Notes under the pieces: generated by a model
The model's database searches: none
What the model was told of the DNA's origin: nothing
Seen by the model: only the letters and a program-made list of their open reading frames with translations
Origin: Cryptosporangium aurantiacum
Lineage (GTDB): Bacteria; Actinomycetota; Actinomycetes; Mycobacteriales; Cryptosporangiaceae
Assembly: GCF_900143005.1 (NCBI RefSeq)
Contig: NZ_FRCS01000004.1
Coordinates: 62,001 to 126,000 of the forward strand
Length of the DNA: 64,000 nucleotides
Direction: 5' to 3'
Program-made: the position numbers and the translations under genes
Shown: positions 17,368 through 27,041 of the stretch, one piece after another
Numbering within the stretch: position 1 is the stretch's first letter
Layout of the letters: each line of letters begins with the position of its first letter

Positions 17368-18150
17368 TTGGCCGAGTACCGCATCGCGGAGCTGGCCGAC
17401 GCCACCGACACCGCCGTCCGCAACATCCGCGTCTACCAGGACCGCGGCATCCTGCCCCCGCCGCGCCGCGAGGGCAAGATCGCGTTGTACTCCGACGATC
17501 ACCTGGTTCGCCTTCGGCTGGTGAACCGGCTGCTCGAGCGCGGCTACACGCTCGGGGTGATCCGCGATCTGGTCGACGCCTGGGCCGACGGCCGCAACCT
17601 CGAGGACGTCCTGGGCCTGGAGTCGGCGACCCGGCCGGAGCCGCGCGACGAGCGGCCGGAACCGGTCACGCTCGCGGAGCTGCAGCGCCTGCACGGCGGT
17701 CAGGCCACACCCGACCTGCTGGAGCGGGCGATCGCGCTCGGCGTCCTGGCTCGCACCGGACCGACCACGTTCGAGATCCTCGAACCCCGCCCGTTCGCGG
17801 CCGGTGTCGAGATGGTCGCGGCCGGCATCCCGCTGACCGCGGTCCTCGACCTCAGCGAGGGTATCCGGGACGACCAGCAGCGCACCGCCGACCGGATCGT
17901 CGACCTGGTCGGCGGCCACCTGCTCCCCGCGGACGGCCCCGGCGCGCTACCGGCGGCCGACGACCTGCACGACGCGGTCGAGTCGATCGCCCGGCTGCGC
18001 CCGCACGCCGCCAAGACCGTCGCGGCCTACTTCGCCCGCGGGTTCAACGACGCGATCCAGCGGACGTTCGAGGAGCTGGTCGCCCGCGCCTCGAAGCACA
18101 CTCAGGGCGACGGCGACGCGGACGCTCCCTCCACGTCCGAGACGTCGTAG
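17368..18150 (+). CDS. MerR-family transcriptional regulator
   Basis: The protein is 260 residues. The helix-turn-helix is at the N terminus: YRIAELADATDTAVRNIRVY then QDRGILPPPRREGK, a standard MerR start. A long helical effector region follows. TTG at 17368 is preceded by GGGAGG. It lies 35 bp after the monooxygenase in the same direction and may regulate it. Its 3' end overlaps the convergent M28 gene by 49 bp. Confidence 0.82.
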   Translation: MAEYRIAELADATDTAVRNIRVYQDRGILPPPRREGKIALYSDDHLVRLRLVNRLLERGYTLGVIRDLVDAWADGRNLEDVLGLESATRPEPRDERPEPVTLAELQRLHGGQATPDLLERAIALGVLARTGPTTFEILEPRPFAAGVEMVAAGIPLTAVLDLSEGIRDDQQRTADRIVDLVGGHLLPADGPGALPAADDLHDAVESIARLRPHAAKTVAAYFARGFNDAIQRTFEELVARASKHTQGDGDADAPSTSETS

Positions 18151-19856
18151 GCGTACCGACCGACCGCCGCCGCGATCGCGTCGCTGATCAGGTCGAGCGG
18201 CACCACGTTCACGTTGCCGACCAGGCGGCTCCCGTAGGCCGCGGCGAGCTTGCGGTACGCCTCTTTTTTGGCCCGATCCGGGAACGACGGCGTCAGCCCG
18301 TCGCACGCCTGGTGGTAGCAGGGGTCGTACGCGACACCCGGCACTCCCCCGAACTTCTCGGCCGCGCTGCGCGACTTGATGCCCTCCGCGCCGGTGTCGA
18401 TGCCTCCGGCCGGGATGCCGACGCCCTTGGCGATGAACGGCCCGTAGTCCGAGCGTCCGTCGAAGCCGCTCGGCGCCGACTTCTGTCCACGCTCGGCCAG
18501 GAAGTTCCGGAAGAACCGCTCGATCTGCGCCGATCCGCTCGGACCCCGGGTCGTCCCCTCCCGTCCGTCCGAGTTGTCGCCGTCGTAGACGCCCAGCTCG
18601 TAGTTGGGCGATCCGATCATGTCGAAGTTGAGGTAGAGCGCGATCGCTCGCTTCTGCGCCGGGGTCAGATGGTCGACGTAGTGCTTCGCGCCGAGCAACC
18701 CCGACTCCTCGGCGCCCCACCACGCGAACCGCACCGGGTTCGGCGGCGGGCTCTCGGCGTTGCGGACCAGCTCGGCCCAGCGCACCGCGACCTCCAGAAC
18801 CCCCGCGCTACCGCTGCCGTTGTCGTTGATTCCGGGCCCTTCGGGCACCGAGTCCAGGTGCGCGCCGACCATCACGGTCCGGCCGGTGGCCGGACCGGGT
18901 AGCTGGGCGAGCAGGTTCGCGGTGGTGCGGGTCTCGGATCGGGCGTCGGTCTCTATGCGGACGCGAACCGATGGCGACGCCGCGAGGTCGGCGCCGATCT
19001 CGTAGGACACCGCGATGGCCGGGATCGAGGACGGCTTCTGGAGCGTGCCGCCGAACGTCTCGTAGCGATCCTTGTTGGCGGTGGGACTGCCGTTGCCCTG
19101 GTTGAAGATGATCGCGCCGGCCGCCCTGGCGTCCACCGCATTACGTACTTTGACGCTGAAGTCGCAGGTCCCGCGCTGCAGCAGCGCGACCGCACCGGCC
19201 GGGAAGCCGACGAAGTCGGCGGCCTCGCAGCCGCTGGTCGAGGCCCGCGGCGGCGTCAGGTTGACGTCGACCGGGTGGACGCGTGCCGCGACGACGCCGT
19301 TGCCGGAGTAGCTGAGGATCCGGAACTCCTCCGGTCCGCGGTACGTGCGGGTCGTCGGGGCCGTGCGGCGGAACGTCGTCGGGTGGACCTCTTCGAAGTA
19401 CGGGAACGAGAACGCCTGGCGGGTCACCCGGTAACCGGCCCGGCGTAGCTCGCGCTCGACGTAGTCGACGCTGCGGGTGTACCCGTTGCCGACCCCGGAC
19501 GCGCGGGTGCCGCCGTTGGCGTCGGCGATCTTCTGGAACGCGCGCAGGTGGGCGAGGACGCCGTCGGCGGTCACCTGGGCGGCGAGCGCCCGTCCGGCGG
19601 CGGTGCCCGCGGTCGCCGGGTCGGGCACCGGCTTGCTGGTGGCCGGTGCCGGGCTGGGCTGGGCCGGAGTAGCCGGTGGTGGGGTGGGCGCTGCAGCGGG
19701 GCGCTGGTTCTTCGGTGGCGCCTCGGCGGGATGCGCGGTCGCCGTCATCTGGTTGGCGGCCAGGCCGACCAGCGCGGCGACGGCGAGCGCGGCGACCGCT
19801 CCGATGGAGCGGGTCGGTCTGCGGGCCGGGCTGCCGCGGCGGGTGCGAGCAAGCAT
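18102..19856 (-). CDS. Secreted M28 zinc aminopeptidase with PA domain
   Basis: The protein is 584 residues. A signal peptide/anchor (GAVAALAVAALVGLAANQ) is followed by a Pro/Ala-rich linker to about residue 90. The PA domain inserts before the catalytic core. Zinc ligands and catalytic residues are visible: VGAHLDSVPEG (His), INDNGSGS (Asp), WWGAEESGLLG (Glu-Glu), NFDMIGSPN (Asp) and DPCYHQACD (His). It belongs with secreted actinomycete leucine aminopeptidases that trim extracellular peptides. ATG at 19856 follows GGGGGAGAAGG. It is a paralogue of the next gene. Confidence 0.9.
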   Translation of the reverse strand: MLARTRRGSPARRPTRSIGAVAALAVAALVGLAANQMTATAHPAEAPPKNQRPAAAPTPPPATPAQPSPAPATSKPVPDPATAGTAAGRALAAQVTADGVLAHLRAFQKIADANGGTRASGVGNGYTRSVDYVERELRRAGYRVTRQAFSFPYFEEVHPTTFRRTAPTTRTYRGPEEFRILSYSGNGVVAARVHPVDVNLTPPRASTSGCEAADFVGFPAGAVALLQRGTCDFSVKVRNAVDARAAGAIIFNQGNGSPTANKDRYETFGGTLQKPSSIPAIAVSYEIGADLAASPSVRVRIETDARSETRTTANLLAQLPGPATGRTVMVGAHLDSVPEGPGINDNGSGSAGVLEVAVRWAELVRNAESPPPNPVRFAWWGAEESGLLGAKHYVDHLTPAQKRAIALYLNFDMIGSPNYELGVYDGDNSDGREGTTRGPSGSAQIERFFRNFLAERGQKSAPSGFDGRSDYGPFIAKGVGIPAGGIDTGAEGIKSRSAAEKFGGVPGVAYDPCYHQACDGLTPSFPDRAKKEAYRKLAAAYGSRLVGNVNVVPLDLISDAIAAAVGRYAYDVSDVEGASASPSP

Positions 19857-19981
19857 GGGCCTTCTCCCCCGGGATGACGTCGATAAATCCCGAATCAGGA
19901 GATTAGTCGCATTAGCTCGCGCCACCCGCCAGCCCGCGCCCGGCGCGCCGCGAACCCGCGCCGGGCGCGCTCGCGCGCAGA

Positions 19982-20028
19982 GACGCGAACCCGGCCCCTA
20001 ACGTCGCGTTAGAGGCCGGTTTCGCGTC
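19982..20028. terminator. Strong hairpin between the two aminopeptidase genes
   Basis: Arms of about 22 bp, gacgcgaacccggcccctaa and its near reverse complement, close over a tcg loop. It lies just downstream of the second aminopeptidase stop on the minus strand and probably ends its transcript. Confidence 0.7.
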
Positions 20029-20039
20029 GATTCGCGAGG

Positions 20040-21719
20040 TCAGGCGAGGATCAGGTGCCCCTGACCACCGCTCGGGGCCGCTGCGGCGGCCGCCGTCGGG
20101 GTGTCACCAGGGGCGGAGATCCCGCTGGTGTCGAACGCGAGCCTGGCCACCGCGTCCGCGATCGCGTCCGAGTTGACGTCGAGCGCGAACACGTTCACGT
20201 TGCCGACGAGCTTCCGCCCGTAGGCGGCGGCGAGCCTCTGGTACGTCGCCGCGTCTCCGCCGTCCGCCGTCGGCGTGAAGCTGTCGCACGCCTGGTGGTA
20301 GCACGGGTCGTACGCGACGTCCGGCACGCCACCGAACTTCGCGGCCTCGTCGGCGGTCTTGATGCCCTCGGCGCCGGTGAACAGCCCACCGGACGGGATC
20401 CCGATGCCCTCGGCGATGAACGGCCCGTAGTCCGAGCGTCCGTCGAACTCGCTGTCGACGGCCTGCTGCCCACGGCTGGCCAGGTACTTACGGAACAGCG
20501 TCTCCAGCGCACCGGACCCGGCGGGCGGCGTCCCCGTGCCGGTGGAGTTGTCGCCGTCGTAGACGGCGAGCTTGTAGTTCGGCGAGCCGATCATGTCGAA
20601 GTTCAAGTACAGGCCGATGTTCGCGACCTGCGCCGGCGTCAGCGACGCCACGTAGTGCTCCGACCCGAGCAAGCCGCTCTCTTCCGCGCCCCACCAGGCG
20701 AACCGCACCTTGTTGGTGGGCTTCGCGTGCTTGGCCAGCGGCGCGTACTTCAGCGCGACCTCGAGCAGACCGGCGCTGCCGGTGCCGTTGTCGTTGATGC
20801 CCGGCCCCTCCGGGACCGAGTCCAGGTGCGCGCCGGCCATCACGACGTTGTCCGCGCGGCCGCCGGGGGTCTCGGCGAGCACGTTCTGGGTGGTGCGGGT
20901 CTCCGACAGGGTGTCGGTCTCGATCCGGACGACGGTGTTCGTGGTGCCCGCCAGCTGGGCGCCGAGCGCATAGGTCGTCGAGATCGCCGGGATCGGTACC
21001 GGCCCACCGAGGTTGCCCTGGAACGCCTCGTACCGATCCGGGTTCTCGGCCTCGGTGCCGTTGCCCTGGTTAAAGATGATGACGCCGATCGCGCCCGCAG
21101 CCGCGGCGTTGGCGGCCTTGACCGCGAAGTCGCACGTACCGCGCTGCACGAGCGCGATGTTGCCGCGCGGGAAGCCGGCGAAGTCAGCGGCCTCGCAGCC
21201 GCTGGTCGTCGCGCGCGGCGGGGCGAGGTTGACGTCGACGGGCGTCACCGTGCCCTGAGCGACACCGTCACCGGAGAACGCGAGCGTGTAGAAGTCCGTG
21301 CCGTTCACGTACGTCGTCGGCGTAGGGGTGACCTGCGCGAACTTCGACGGGTTCAGCTCCTCGAAGAAGGGGAACTGGAAGCTCTGCCTGCTCACCCGGT
21401 AGCCGGCGCGCTGCAGTTTCTGCGCGACGTAGTCCGCGCTCCGGTCGTAGCCGGGAGTGCCGGACGCCCGGGTGTCGCCGTTGGCGTCGGCAATCCGCTG
21501 GAACTGGCGGAGATGCCCCAGCACGCCGGCCGGCGTGACCGCCGAGGTGAGCTTCTTCGACGCCGCGGCACCGGCCTGGGCGGGCGTCGGCGGGTCCGCG
21601 ACAGCCGGGCCGGTCGCGACGAGACCGAGCGTGACGGCGGCTGCGAACGCGACGGCCACGCGTCCGGCTCTCGGGCGAGTCGACGGGTCGGAGTCGGATA
21701 AGGAGCGGCGGTGAAGCAT
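20040..21719 (-). CDS. Secreted M28 zinc aminopeptidase with PA domain, paralogue
   Basis: The protein is 559 residues. A Sec signal peptide (VAVAFAAAVTLGLVATGPAVA) has an AVA-type cleavage site near residue 44. The PA insert contains CEAADFAGFPRGNIALVQRG. The catalytic set is AGAHLDSVPEG, INDNGTGSAG, WWGAEESGLLG, NFDMIGSPN and DPCYHQACD. It is closely similar over its length to the upstream gene at 18102-19856, consistent with tandem duplication. ATG at 21719 sits 7 nt after GGAGG. Confidence 0.9.
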   Translation of the reverse strand: MLHRRSLSDSDPSTRPRAGRVAVAFAAAVTLGLVATGPAVADPPTPAQAGAAASKKLTSAVTPAGVLGHLRQFQRIADANGDTRASGTPGYDRSADYVAQKLQRAGYRVSRQSFQFPFFEELNPSKFAQVTPTPTTYVNGTDFYTLAFSGDGVAQGTVTPVDVNLAPPRATTSGCEAADFAGFPRGNIALVQRGTCDFAVKAANAAAAGAIGVIIFNQGNGTEAENPDRYEAFQGNLGGPVPIPAISTTYALGAQLAGTTNTVVRIETDTLSETRTTQNVLAETPGGRADNVVMAGAHLDSVPEGPGINDNGTGSAGLLEVALKYAPLAKHAKPTNKVRFAWWGAEESGLLGSEHYVASLTPAQVANIGLYLNFDMIGSPNYKLAVYDGDNSTGTGTPPAGSGALETLFRKYLASRGQQAVDSEFDGRSDYGPFIAEGIGIPSGGLFTGAEGIKTADEAAKFGGVPDVAYDPCYHQACDSFTPTADGGDAATYQRLAAAYGRKLVGNVNVFALDVNSDAIADAVARLAFDTSGISAPGDTPTAAAAAAPSGGQGHLILA

Positions 21720-21832
21720 TGCTACGCCTCCGGTAGGGCCTCCCGGCACTGCGGTCAGTGCTCGGCTGGGGCCAGAACGTAGCGGTACTCCAAGACTTCC
21801 GGGACCAAAATGGATTAAAGATGATCTCGGCC

Positions 21833-21886
21833 GTTATCAGTGATCCACGAATCCGCTGGATGTGGCCTGCATCACTGATCGATAAC
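21833..21886. terminator. Imperfect hairpin downstream of the SHMT-like gene
   Basis: gttatcagtgat at 21833-21844 pairs with atcact...gataac at 21871-21886, with a 4-nt bulge. It sits directly after the stop of the leftward SHMT-like gene (21895) and could end that transcript or act as an operator for the aminopeptidase promoter. Confidence 0.4.
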
Positions 21887-21894
21887 GACCGGGT

Positions 21895-23163
21895 TCAGTA
21901 GCAGGGGTAGCGGGCCGCGAGCTCGGCGACTTCGCTCCGGACGCTCACCGGGTCCACGCCACGGATCGCCCGGACGATCAGGTCGGCGGCGGTGGCCATG
22001 TCGGCCTCGGTCAAACCCTGGGTCGTCGCGGCGAGCGTCCCGAGCCGCAGCCCGGACCCGTGTTCCGGCAGCCGGTGGTCGAACGGCAGCAGGTGCTTGG
22101 TGAGCAGGATCCCGACGTCCCGGCAGCGCTGCTCGGCGTCCGCCCCGGTCACCCCGGCATCGCCGAGGTCGACGAGCACCATGTGGTTGTCGGTGCCGCC
22201 GGTCACCAACCGCAGACCGGCCCGCTCCAGACCGGCGGCGAGCGCGGCGGAGTTGGCGAGCACCCGCTGGGCGTACGCGCCGAACGACGGCTCTGCGGCC
22301 TCGCCGAGCGCGACGGTCTTCGCCGCGACGCAGTTCATCAGCGGTGCGCCCTGCAGGAACGGGAACACCGCGTTGTCGATGCGGCGGGCCAGCTCGCTGG
22401 TGCAGAGGATCATCCCGCCGCGCGGACCACGCAGCGACTTGTGCGACGTCGCGGTCGTCACGTCGGCGTACGGGATCGGCGACGGCACCGCCCGGCCGGC
22501 CACCAGCCCGCCGATCTGCGCGGCGTCGACCAGCAGGTAGGCGCCCACCTCGTCGGCGATCTCACGCAGCGCGGCGAAGTCGATCAGCCGGGTGTACGCG
22601 GTCGCGCCACAGACCAGGATCTTCGGCTGGTGCTCGGCGGCCAGGTCGCGCACCTCGTCGTAATCGATGCGCTCGTCGGACCGGCGGACGCCGTACCCGA
22701 TCGTCCGGAACCACTTCCCGGAGAAGTTCCGGCTGCTACCGCTCGTGAAGTGACCACCGTAGCGGGGGTCCATCGCCAGCACCGTGTCACCGGGCACCAG
22801 CAGCGCGGCGTACGCGGCGAGGTTGGCCAGCGTCCCCGAGTGCGGCTGCAGGTTCGCGTGCTCGGCACCGAACAGCTCGCAGGCCCGCACCCGCCCCAGC
22901 TCCTCGGCCTGGTCGAGGAACTCGCACCCGCCGTAGTAGCGGCGCCCCGGGTACCCCTCGGCGTGTTTGTCGCCGAGCGTCGAGGCGAGCACCGCCCGGA
23001 CGGCCGGCGACGTGAAGTTCTCGCTGGCGGTCAGCTGGACGCAGTGGCGGACCCGGTCGTACTCGGCGCCGAGGATGTCGGCGACCTGCGGGTCGGCCGA
23101 GCGGAGCGCATCAAGATTCGCCGGTCGGATCCCGTCGAACACCGGGGTTCGCAGTGACGTCAT
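21895..23163 (-). CDS. Serine hydroxymethyltransferase-fold PLP enzyme, divergent paralogue
   Basis: The protein is 422 residues, normal length for bacterial SHMT. Family motifs are clear: TASENFTSPAV, EGYPGRRYYGGCEF, QPHSGTLANLAAY and the PLP-lysine motif TSHKSLRGPRGG. Some active-site segments differ from canonical SHMT: GGHFTSGS for GGHLTHGS, and VDAAQIGGL for VDMAHIAGL, so the usual DMAH histidine is glutamine. It may act on a different beta-hydroxy amino acid or alpha-methylserine; that is inference. It is divergent from the second SHMT gene at 23422. Confidence 0.82.
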   Translation of the reverse strand: MTSLRTPVFDGIRPANLDALRSADPQVADILGAEYDRVRHCVQLTASENFTSPAVRAVLASTLGDKHAEGYPGRRYYGGCEFLDQAEELGRVRACELFGAEHANLQPHSGTLANLAAYAALLVPGDTVLAMDPRYGGHFTSGSSRNFSGKWFRTIGYGVRRSDERIDYDEVRDLAAEHQPKILVCGATAYTRLIDFAALREIADEVGAYLLVDAAQIGGLVAGRAVPSPIPYADVTTATSHKSLRGPRGGMILCTSELARRIDNAVFPFLQGAPLMNCVAAKTVALGEAAEPSFGAYAQRVLANSAALAAGLERAGLRLVTGGTDNHMVLVDLGDAGVTGADAEQRCRDVGILLTKHLLPFDHRLPEHGSGLRLGTLAATTQGLTEADMATAADLIVRAIRGVDPVSVRSEVAELAARYPCY

Positions 23164-23421
23164 CGGCAGACCACCCCCGCTCGCGTCCTTCGTAGCACCA
23201 CGGAACGGCGCCGGGCAACCGGCTGCTCGCGTGTCGACGGGAGCAGTAAGGGTGCTGCTCAGGAGCGCAGAAGTTGCTGGTGAGAGCCCTGGAGCGGGGG
23301 CGGTTACGGACGTGGCCGACGTCTCCTCGGGTGACCGGTGCGCACCCCGTCGGGGCGGTTGTCGCGCCGGTGGATCCGTATCATCTGCACGCCGCACCCC
23401 GATTCGGAGGTCACTTCCATC

Positions 23422-24900
23422 ATGTCCGAGCTGTCCGCCCTTCGTTACCTGGCGAGTCTCGACGGAGCGACACCCGACCCCGGTGCGCTCGCGTTCTTCG
23501 CCTCGCTCGACCAGGTCGCCACCGTCAACCCGACGGTCGCCGGGAGCATCGTCCAGGAGCTGGCCGACCAGCGGTCGAACGTCAAGCTGATCGCGAGCGA
23601 GAACTTCAGCTCGCTGGCCGTGCAGCTGGCCCAGGGCAACCTGTTCACCGACAAGTACGCCGAGGGCGCGCCCGGCCACCGCTTCTACGCCGGCTGCGAC
23701 AACGTCGACACGATCGAGGCGCACGCCGCGGACCTGGCCAAGCAGCTGTTCGGCGCGGAGCACGCCTACGTGCAGCCGCACTCCGGCATCGACGCGAACC
23801 TCGTCGCGTTCCTGTCGATCCTGGCGACCCGGGTCGAGAACGGGATCATCGAGCGGTTCGGGCGCAAGAACGCGTCGGCGCTGACCGACGCCGAGTGGGC
23901 AGAGCTCCGGTCGTCGGTGCTCAACCAGAAGCTGCTCGGAATGGATTACTACTCCGGTGGCCACCTGACCCACGGGTACCGGTTCAACGTCTCGGCGCGC
24001 CTGTTCGACGCCCGCTCGTACACCGTCGACCCGACCACCAAGCTGCTCGACCTGGATGCGGTGCGTGCACAGGTACGCGAGGTCGAGCCGCTGATCCTGC
24101 TCGCCGGATACAGCGCATACACCCGGCTGATCGACTTCGCCGCGCTGCGGGAGATCGCGGACGAGGTCGGCGCGGTGCTGATGGTCGACATGGCGCACTT
24201 CGCCGGTCTGGTCGCGGGCAAGGTCTTCACCGGCAACTACGACCCGGTCGCCCACGCGCACGTCGTCACGTCGACCACGCACAAGACGCTGCGCGGTCCG
24301 CGCGGCGGAATGGTGCTGTGCACGTCGGAGTTCGCGGACGCCGTCGACAAGGGCTGCCCGACCGTGCTCGGCGGCCCGCTGCCGCACGCGATCGCGGCCA
24401 AGGCGGTGGCGTTCACCGAGGCGCTCTCCCCCGACTTCGCCGGCTACGCGTCGCGGATCGTCGAGAACGCCCGGACGCTCGCCGACCAGCTGCAGCAGCG
24501 CAAGGTCGACGTGCTCACCGGCGGCACCGACAACCACATCGTGCTGGTGGACGTCGCCGCGAGCTACGGCCTCACCGGACGCCAGGCGGAGAGCGCGCTG
24601 CGGTCGGTGGGCCTGACGCTCAACCGCAACTCGCTGCCGTTCGACGCGAACGGGCCCTGGTACACGAGCGGCCTGCGGCTCGGGACGCCCGCGGTGACGA
24701 CGCTGGGCATGGGCGCCGAGCAGATCACCGAGATCGCCGACGTGATCGCGACCGTGCTGGCCGCGGTGAAGACCGACGGTTCGAGCAAGGCGAAGTACGA
24801 GCTCGACGAGGCCGTCGCCGCCGAGGCGCGCTCGCGCACCTCCGACCTGCTGCGCGACTTCCCGCTCTACCCGGAGATCGATCTGTCGCTGGTGAAGTGA
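23422..24900 (+). CDS. glyA: Serine hydroxymethyltransferase, long actinobacterial form
   Basis: The protein is 492 residues. It interconverts serine plus tetrahydrofolate with glycine plus methylene-tetrahydrofolate. Canonical motifs are present: [56 protein letters not shown], and [12 protein letters not shown] with the PLP lysine. An insertion of about 50 residues ([20 protein letters not shown] onward) accounts for the extra length. ATG at 23422 follows GGAGG by 11 nt. The 258-bp gap upstream was inspected for a riboswitch, but none was convincing. Confidence 0.9.
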   Translation: MSELSALRYLASLDGATPDPGALAFFASLDQVATVNPTVAGSIVQELADQRSNVKLIASENFSSLAVQLAQGNLFTDKYAEGAPGHRFYAGCDNVDTIEAHAADLAKQLFGAEHAYVQPHSGIDANLVAFLSILATRVENGIIERFGRKNASALTDAEWAELRSSVLNQKLLGMDYYSGGHLTHGYRFNVSARLFDARSYTVDPTTKLLDLDAVRAQVREVEPLILLAGYSAYTRLIDFAALREIADEVGAVLMVDMAHFAGLVAGKVFTGNYDPVAHAHVVTSTTHKTLRGPRGGMVLCTSEFADAVDKGCPTVLGGPLPHAIAAKAVAFTEALSPDFAGYASRIVENARTLADQLQQRKVDVLTGGTDNHIVLVDVAASYGLTGRQAESALRSVGLTLNRNSLPFDANGPWYTSGLRLGTPAVTTLGMGAEQITEIADVIATVLAAVKTDGSSKAKYELDEAVAAEARSRTSDLLRDFPLYPEIDLSLVK

Positions 24901-24907
24901 GCCCGGA

Positions 24908-24931
24908 GGCCCGGCCCCTCGGGGCCGGGCC
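24908..24931. terminator. Bidirectional hairpin terminator after glyA
   Basis: ggcccggcccc and ggggccgggcc form an 11-bp perfect stem over a tc loop, between the convergent ends of glyA and the cyclase gene. Its right arm reaches the cyclase stop codon. Confidence 0.75.
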
Positions 24932-25884
24932 TACTTCGTGGCGATCGGGTTGACCGGCGAGCCCACCGCGCCGGTGACCGGCAGCGGCGCTGCCACCAGG
25001 AAGAACTCGTAGACGCCGTCGGACGCGCAGTCCGCGGCCAGCGCGTCCAGGTCCCACATCTCACCGATCAGCAGCCCCATGTTCGGGATCGCGATCTGAT
25101 GCAGCGGCTGGAACGCGACCGGGAACTCGTTCGGCCGCACCTCGAAGCCCCACGTGTCGGTGGCGATCGCGGCGATCTCGGTGCGGTGGAGCCACGGCGC
25201 CGACCAGAACGAGAGTCCGGGCGCGGGGCCGCCGGCGAACTCGCCCCAACCGGGCAGGTCGCGGCACTTGCCGAGCTGGCCGGTGCGGACCAGCAGGATG
25301 TCCCCGCGTCCGATGGTGACGTTTTGCTGCGCGGCCACCTCGTCCAAGTGGTCGGCGGTGATCGCGAAGCCGTCCGGCAGTACGCCGCCTTCGCCGAAGA
25401 CGCGGCCGACGTCCAGGAGCACACCGCGCCCCGCGACGTCCGCCGCCATGTGCTCGATGCCGGTGACCAGGTCACCCAGCGAGCTCACGACCTGCTCGGC
25501 CGGGCGTCCGTTCCACGCCTTGCCCCGGTCGAAGATGTGCCCGAGACCGTCCCACTGCGTCGCGCACTGCAGCGGCATCGCGATCACGTCGTCCGCGCCA
25601 CCGATGCCGTGCGGGAACCCCTGGTGCCCGGCGACCGCGTCCACGCCGGTGTCCAGCATCGTGTGCACCGGGTTCGTGCGACGGCGCCAGCCCTTCTGCG
25701 GCCCGTCGGCTTCGAATCGCATCGAGAGCGAGAACGTCACGCCGCGGCGGATCAGCCCGGCGGCGCGCTGCCTGGCGTCCGCATCGATGTAGTTGAGGGT
25801 GCCGAGCACGTCGTCGGGACCCCAGCGGTCCCAGTTGCGGCACTCCTCCGCGACCTTCGCGATCGCGGTCTCGACATCAGTCAT
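24931..25884 (-). CDS. Cyclase-family metal-dependent hydrolase (kynurenine formamidase-like fold)
   Basis: The protein is 317 residues. The metal-site segment MPLQCATQWDGLGHIF corresponds to the HxGTxxDxxxH signature of the cyclase/arylformamidase family in its QWDGLGH variant. The C terminus HQIAIPNMGLLIGEMWDLD is typical. Members hydrolyse cyclic amides, esters or formamides. The start overlaps the amidohydrolase stop as ATGA, so both are one operon. A role in degrading a cyclic or aromatic compound is inferred from context. Confidence 0.8.
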   Translation of the reverse strand: MTDVETAIAKVAEECRNWDRWGPDDVLGTLNYIDADARQRAAGLIRRGVTFSLSMRFEADGPQKGWRRRTNPVHTMLDTGVDAVAGHQGFPHGIGGADDVIAMPLQCATQWDGLGHIFDRGKAWNGRPAEQVVSSLGDLVTGIEHMAADVAGRGVLLDVGRVFGEGGVLPDGFAITADHLDEVAAQQNVTIGRGDILLVRTGQLGKCRDLPGWGEFAGGPAPGLSFWSAPWLHRTEIAAIATDTWGFEVRPNEFPVAFQPLHQIAIPNMGLLIGEMWDLDALAADCASDGVYEFFLVAAPLPVTGAVGSPVNPIATK

Positions 25885-26891
25885 TTCAACCCCAGGAGAG
25901 CGGCGGCGTTCCCGCCGCGGATCGCGTCGGTCTGTTCGGTGTCCAGGTTCGCGAGCGCCAGGCGCTCCAGCGGGTCGGTGACGCCCATGTCGAACGGGTA
26001 GTCGGTGCCCAGCACGACCCGGTCCGCACCGACCGCGCCGACCAGCCGGTCGAGCGCCTCCCCGGTGTAGACGAGCGAGTCGTACCAGAGGCGCCGCAGG
26101 TAGGCACTCGGCCGCTCCTCGCACGTGCGGGCGTCGCGCCGGGCCTCCCAGGCGTGGTCGGCCCGACTCGAGTACACCGGCAGGTAACCGCCGCCGTGCG
26201 CCGCGACGATACGCAGCCCCGGACGCCGGTCGAGCAGCCCGGAGAAGATCAGCCGGGACAGCGCGAGCGTGGTCTCCAGCGGGTTGCCGATCGTGTTCGA
26301 CAGGTAGCCCAGATCGAGCCGCTCGCCGAGCGTGCAGCCCCACGGGTGCACGAAAATCACCGCGCCGAGCTCCTCGGCGTGGGCCCAGAACTCCTCGTAC
26401 ACCGGGTCGGACAGCTCGCGACCGGCCACGTACGTGGACACCTCGACGCCCTTCAGACCGGACTCCACCGCCCGGGTCAGCTCGGCGACGGCCAGGTCCG
26501 GGTGTTGCAGCGGCACCGTGCCGAGTCCGAGCAGACGGTCGGGTGCGGCCGCGCAGTGCGCCACGATGCCCTCGTTCACCGCACGGGCATACCGTTGCGC
26601 CAGCGGACGCCCGGCCCAGTAGTGGTGGATCGGCATCGGGCTGACCACCTGGATGTCGAGCCCGGCCTGGTCCATCGCGGCGAGGCGCTTACCCGGGTCG
26701 ACCAGCAGCGGCGCGATCGCCGCGATCTGCTCGCGGTTGACCGTGCTGGTCTCCGGCCCGGCGGCGCGGGCCTCGGCGGCCCTGGCCGCGGCGAGCGCGG
26801 GTTCGTCGGCGACCAAGCCCTCGGCCGGACCGACCAGCGCGTGCGCGTGCAGGTCGATCGCCGGGGGTCTCTCGCTCGAAACGTGCGTCAT
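25881..26891 (-). CDS. Amidohydrolase 2-family metal-dependent hydrolase/decarboxylase
   Basis: The protein is 336 residues. Metal ligands appear as IDLHAHAL (HxH) near the N terminus, VIFVHPWG (His), VAAHGGGYLP (His) and VLGTDYPFDMG (Asp). This layout matches the ACMSD/gamma-resorcylate decarboxylase group. GAGAGGAAGG precedes ATG 26891. It is the first gene of the leftward operon with the cyclase and is divergent from the fumarylacetoacetate-hydrolase gene, sharing a 150-bp promoter region. Probably part of ring-compound catabolism. Confidence 0.85.
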   Translation of the reverse strand: MTHVSSERPPAIDLHAHALVGPAEGLVADEPALAAARAAEARAAGPETSTVNREQIAAIAPLLVDPGKRLAAMDQAGLDIQVVSPMPIHHYWAGRPLAQRYARAVNEGIVAHCAAAPDRLLGLGTVPLQHPDLAVAELTRAVESGLKGVEVSTYVAGRELSDPVYEEFWAHAEELGAVIFVHPWGCTLGERLDLGYLSNTIGNPLETTLALSRLIFSGLLDRRPGLRIVAAHGGGYLPVYSSRADHAWEARRDARTCEERPSAYLRRLWYDSLVYTGEALDRLVGAVGADRVVLGTDYPFDMGVTDPLERLALANLDTEQTDAIRGGNAAALLGLK

Positions 26892-27041
26892 CGCAGCGCC
26901 TTCCTCTCGACCCGGAAACCGTACGGTCGCGGTGCGCACGGGCGGAAATGCACTGTGTCGATGCGAGCTACTCACCGGATTGATTTCCGCCTCTCTCGAC
27001 GGCGTCCTACCGTGGCGTCCTGGGACGACAGGAGGCACCGA

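Noticed and set aside
23164-23421. Riboswitch upstream of glyA (SAH, ZTP or THF type)
   Set aside because: A ggagcgc-like stretch resembles part of the SAH motif, but the paired elements could not be found.
25099-26001. Plus-strand ORF over the cyclase gene
   Set aside because: Shadow frame; the minus strand shows cyclase and amidohydrolase motifs and ATGA coupling.
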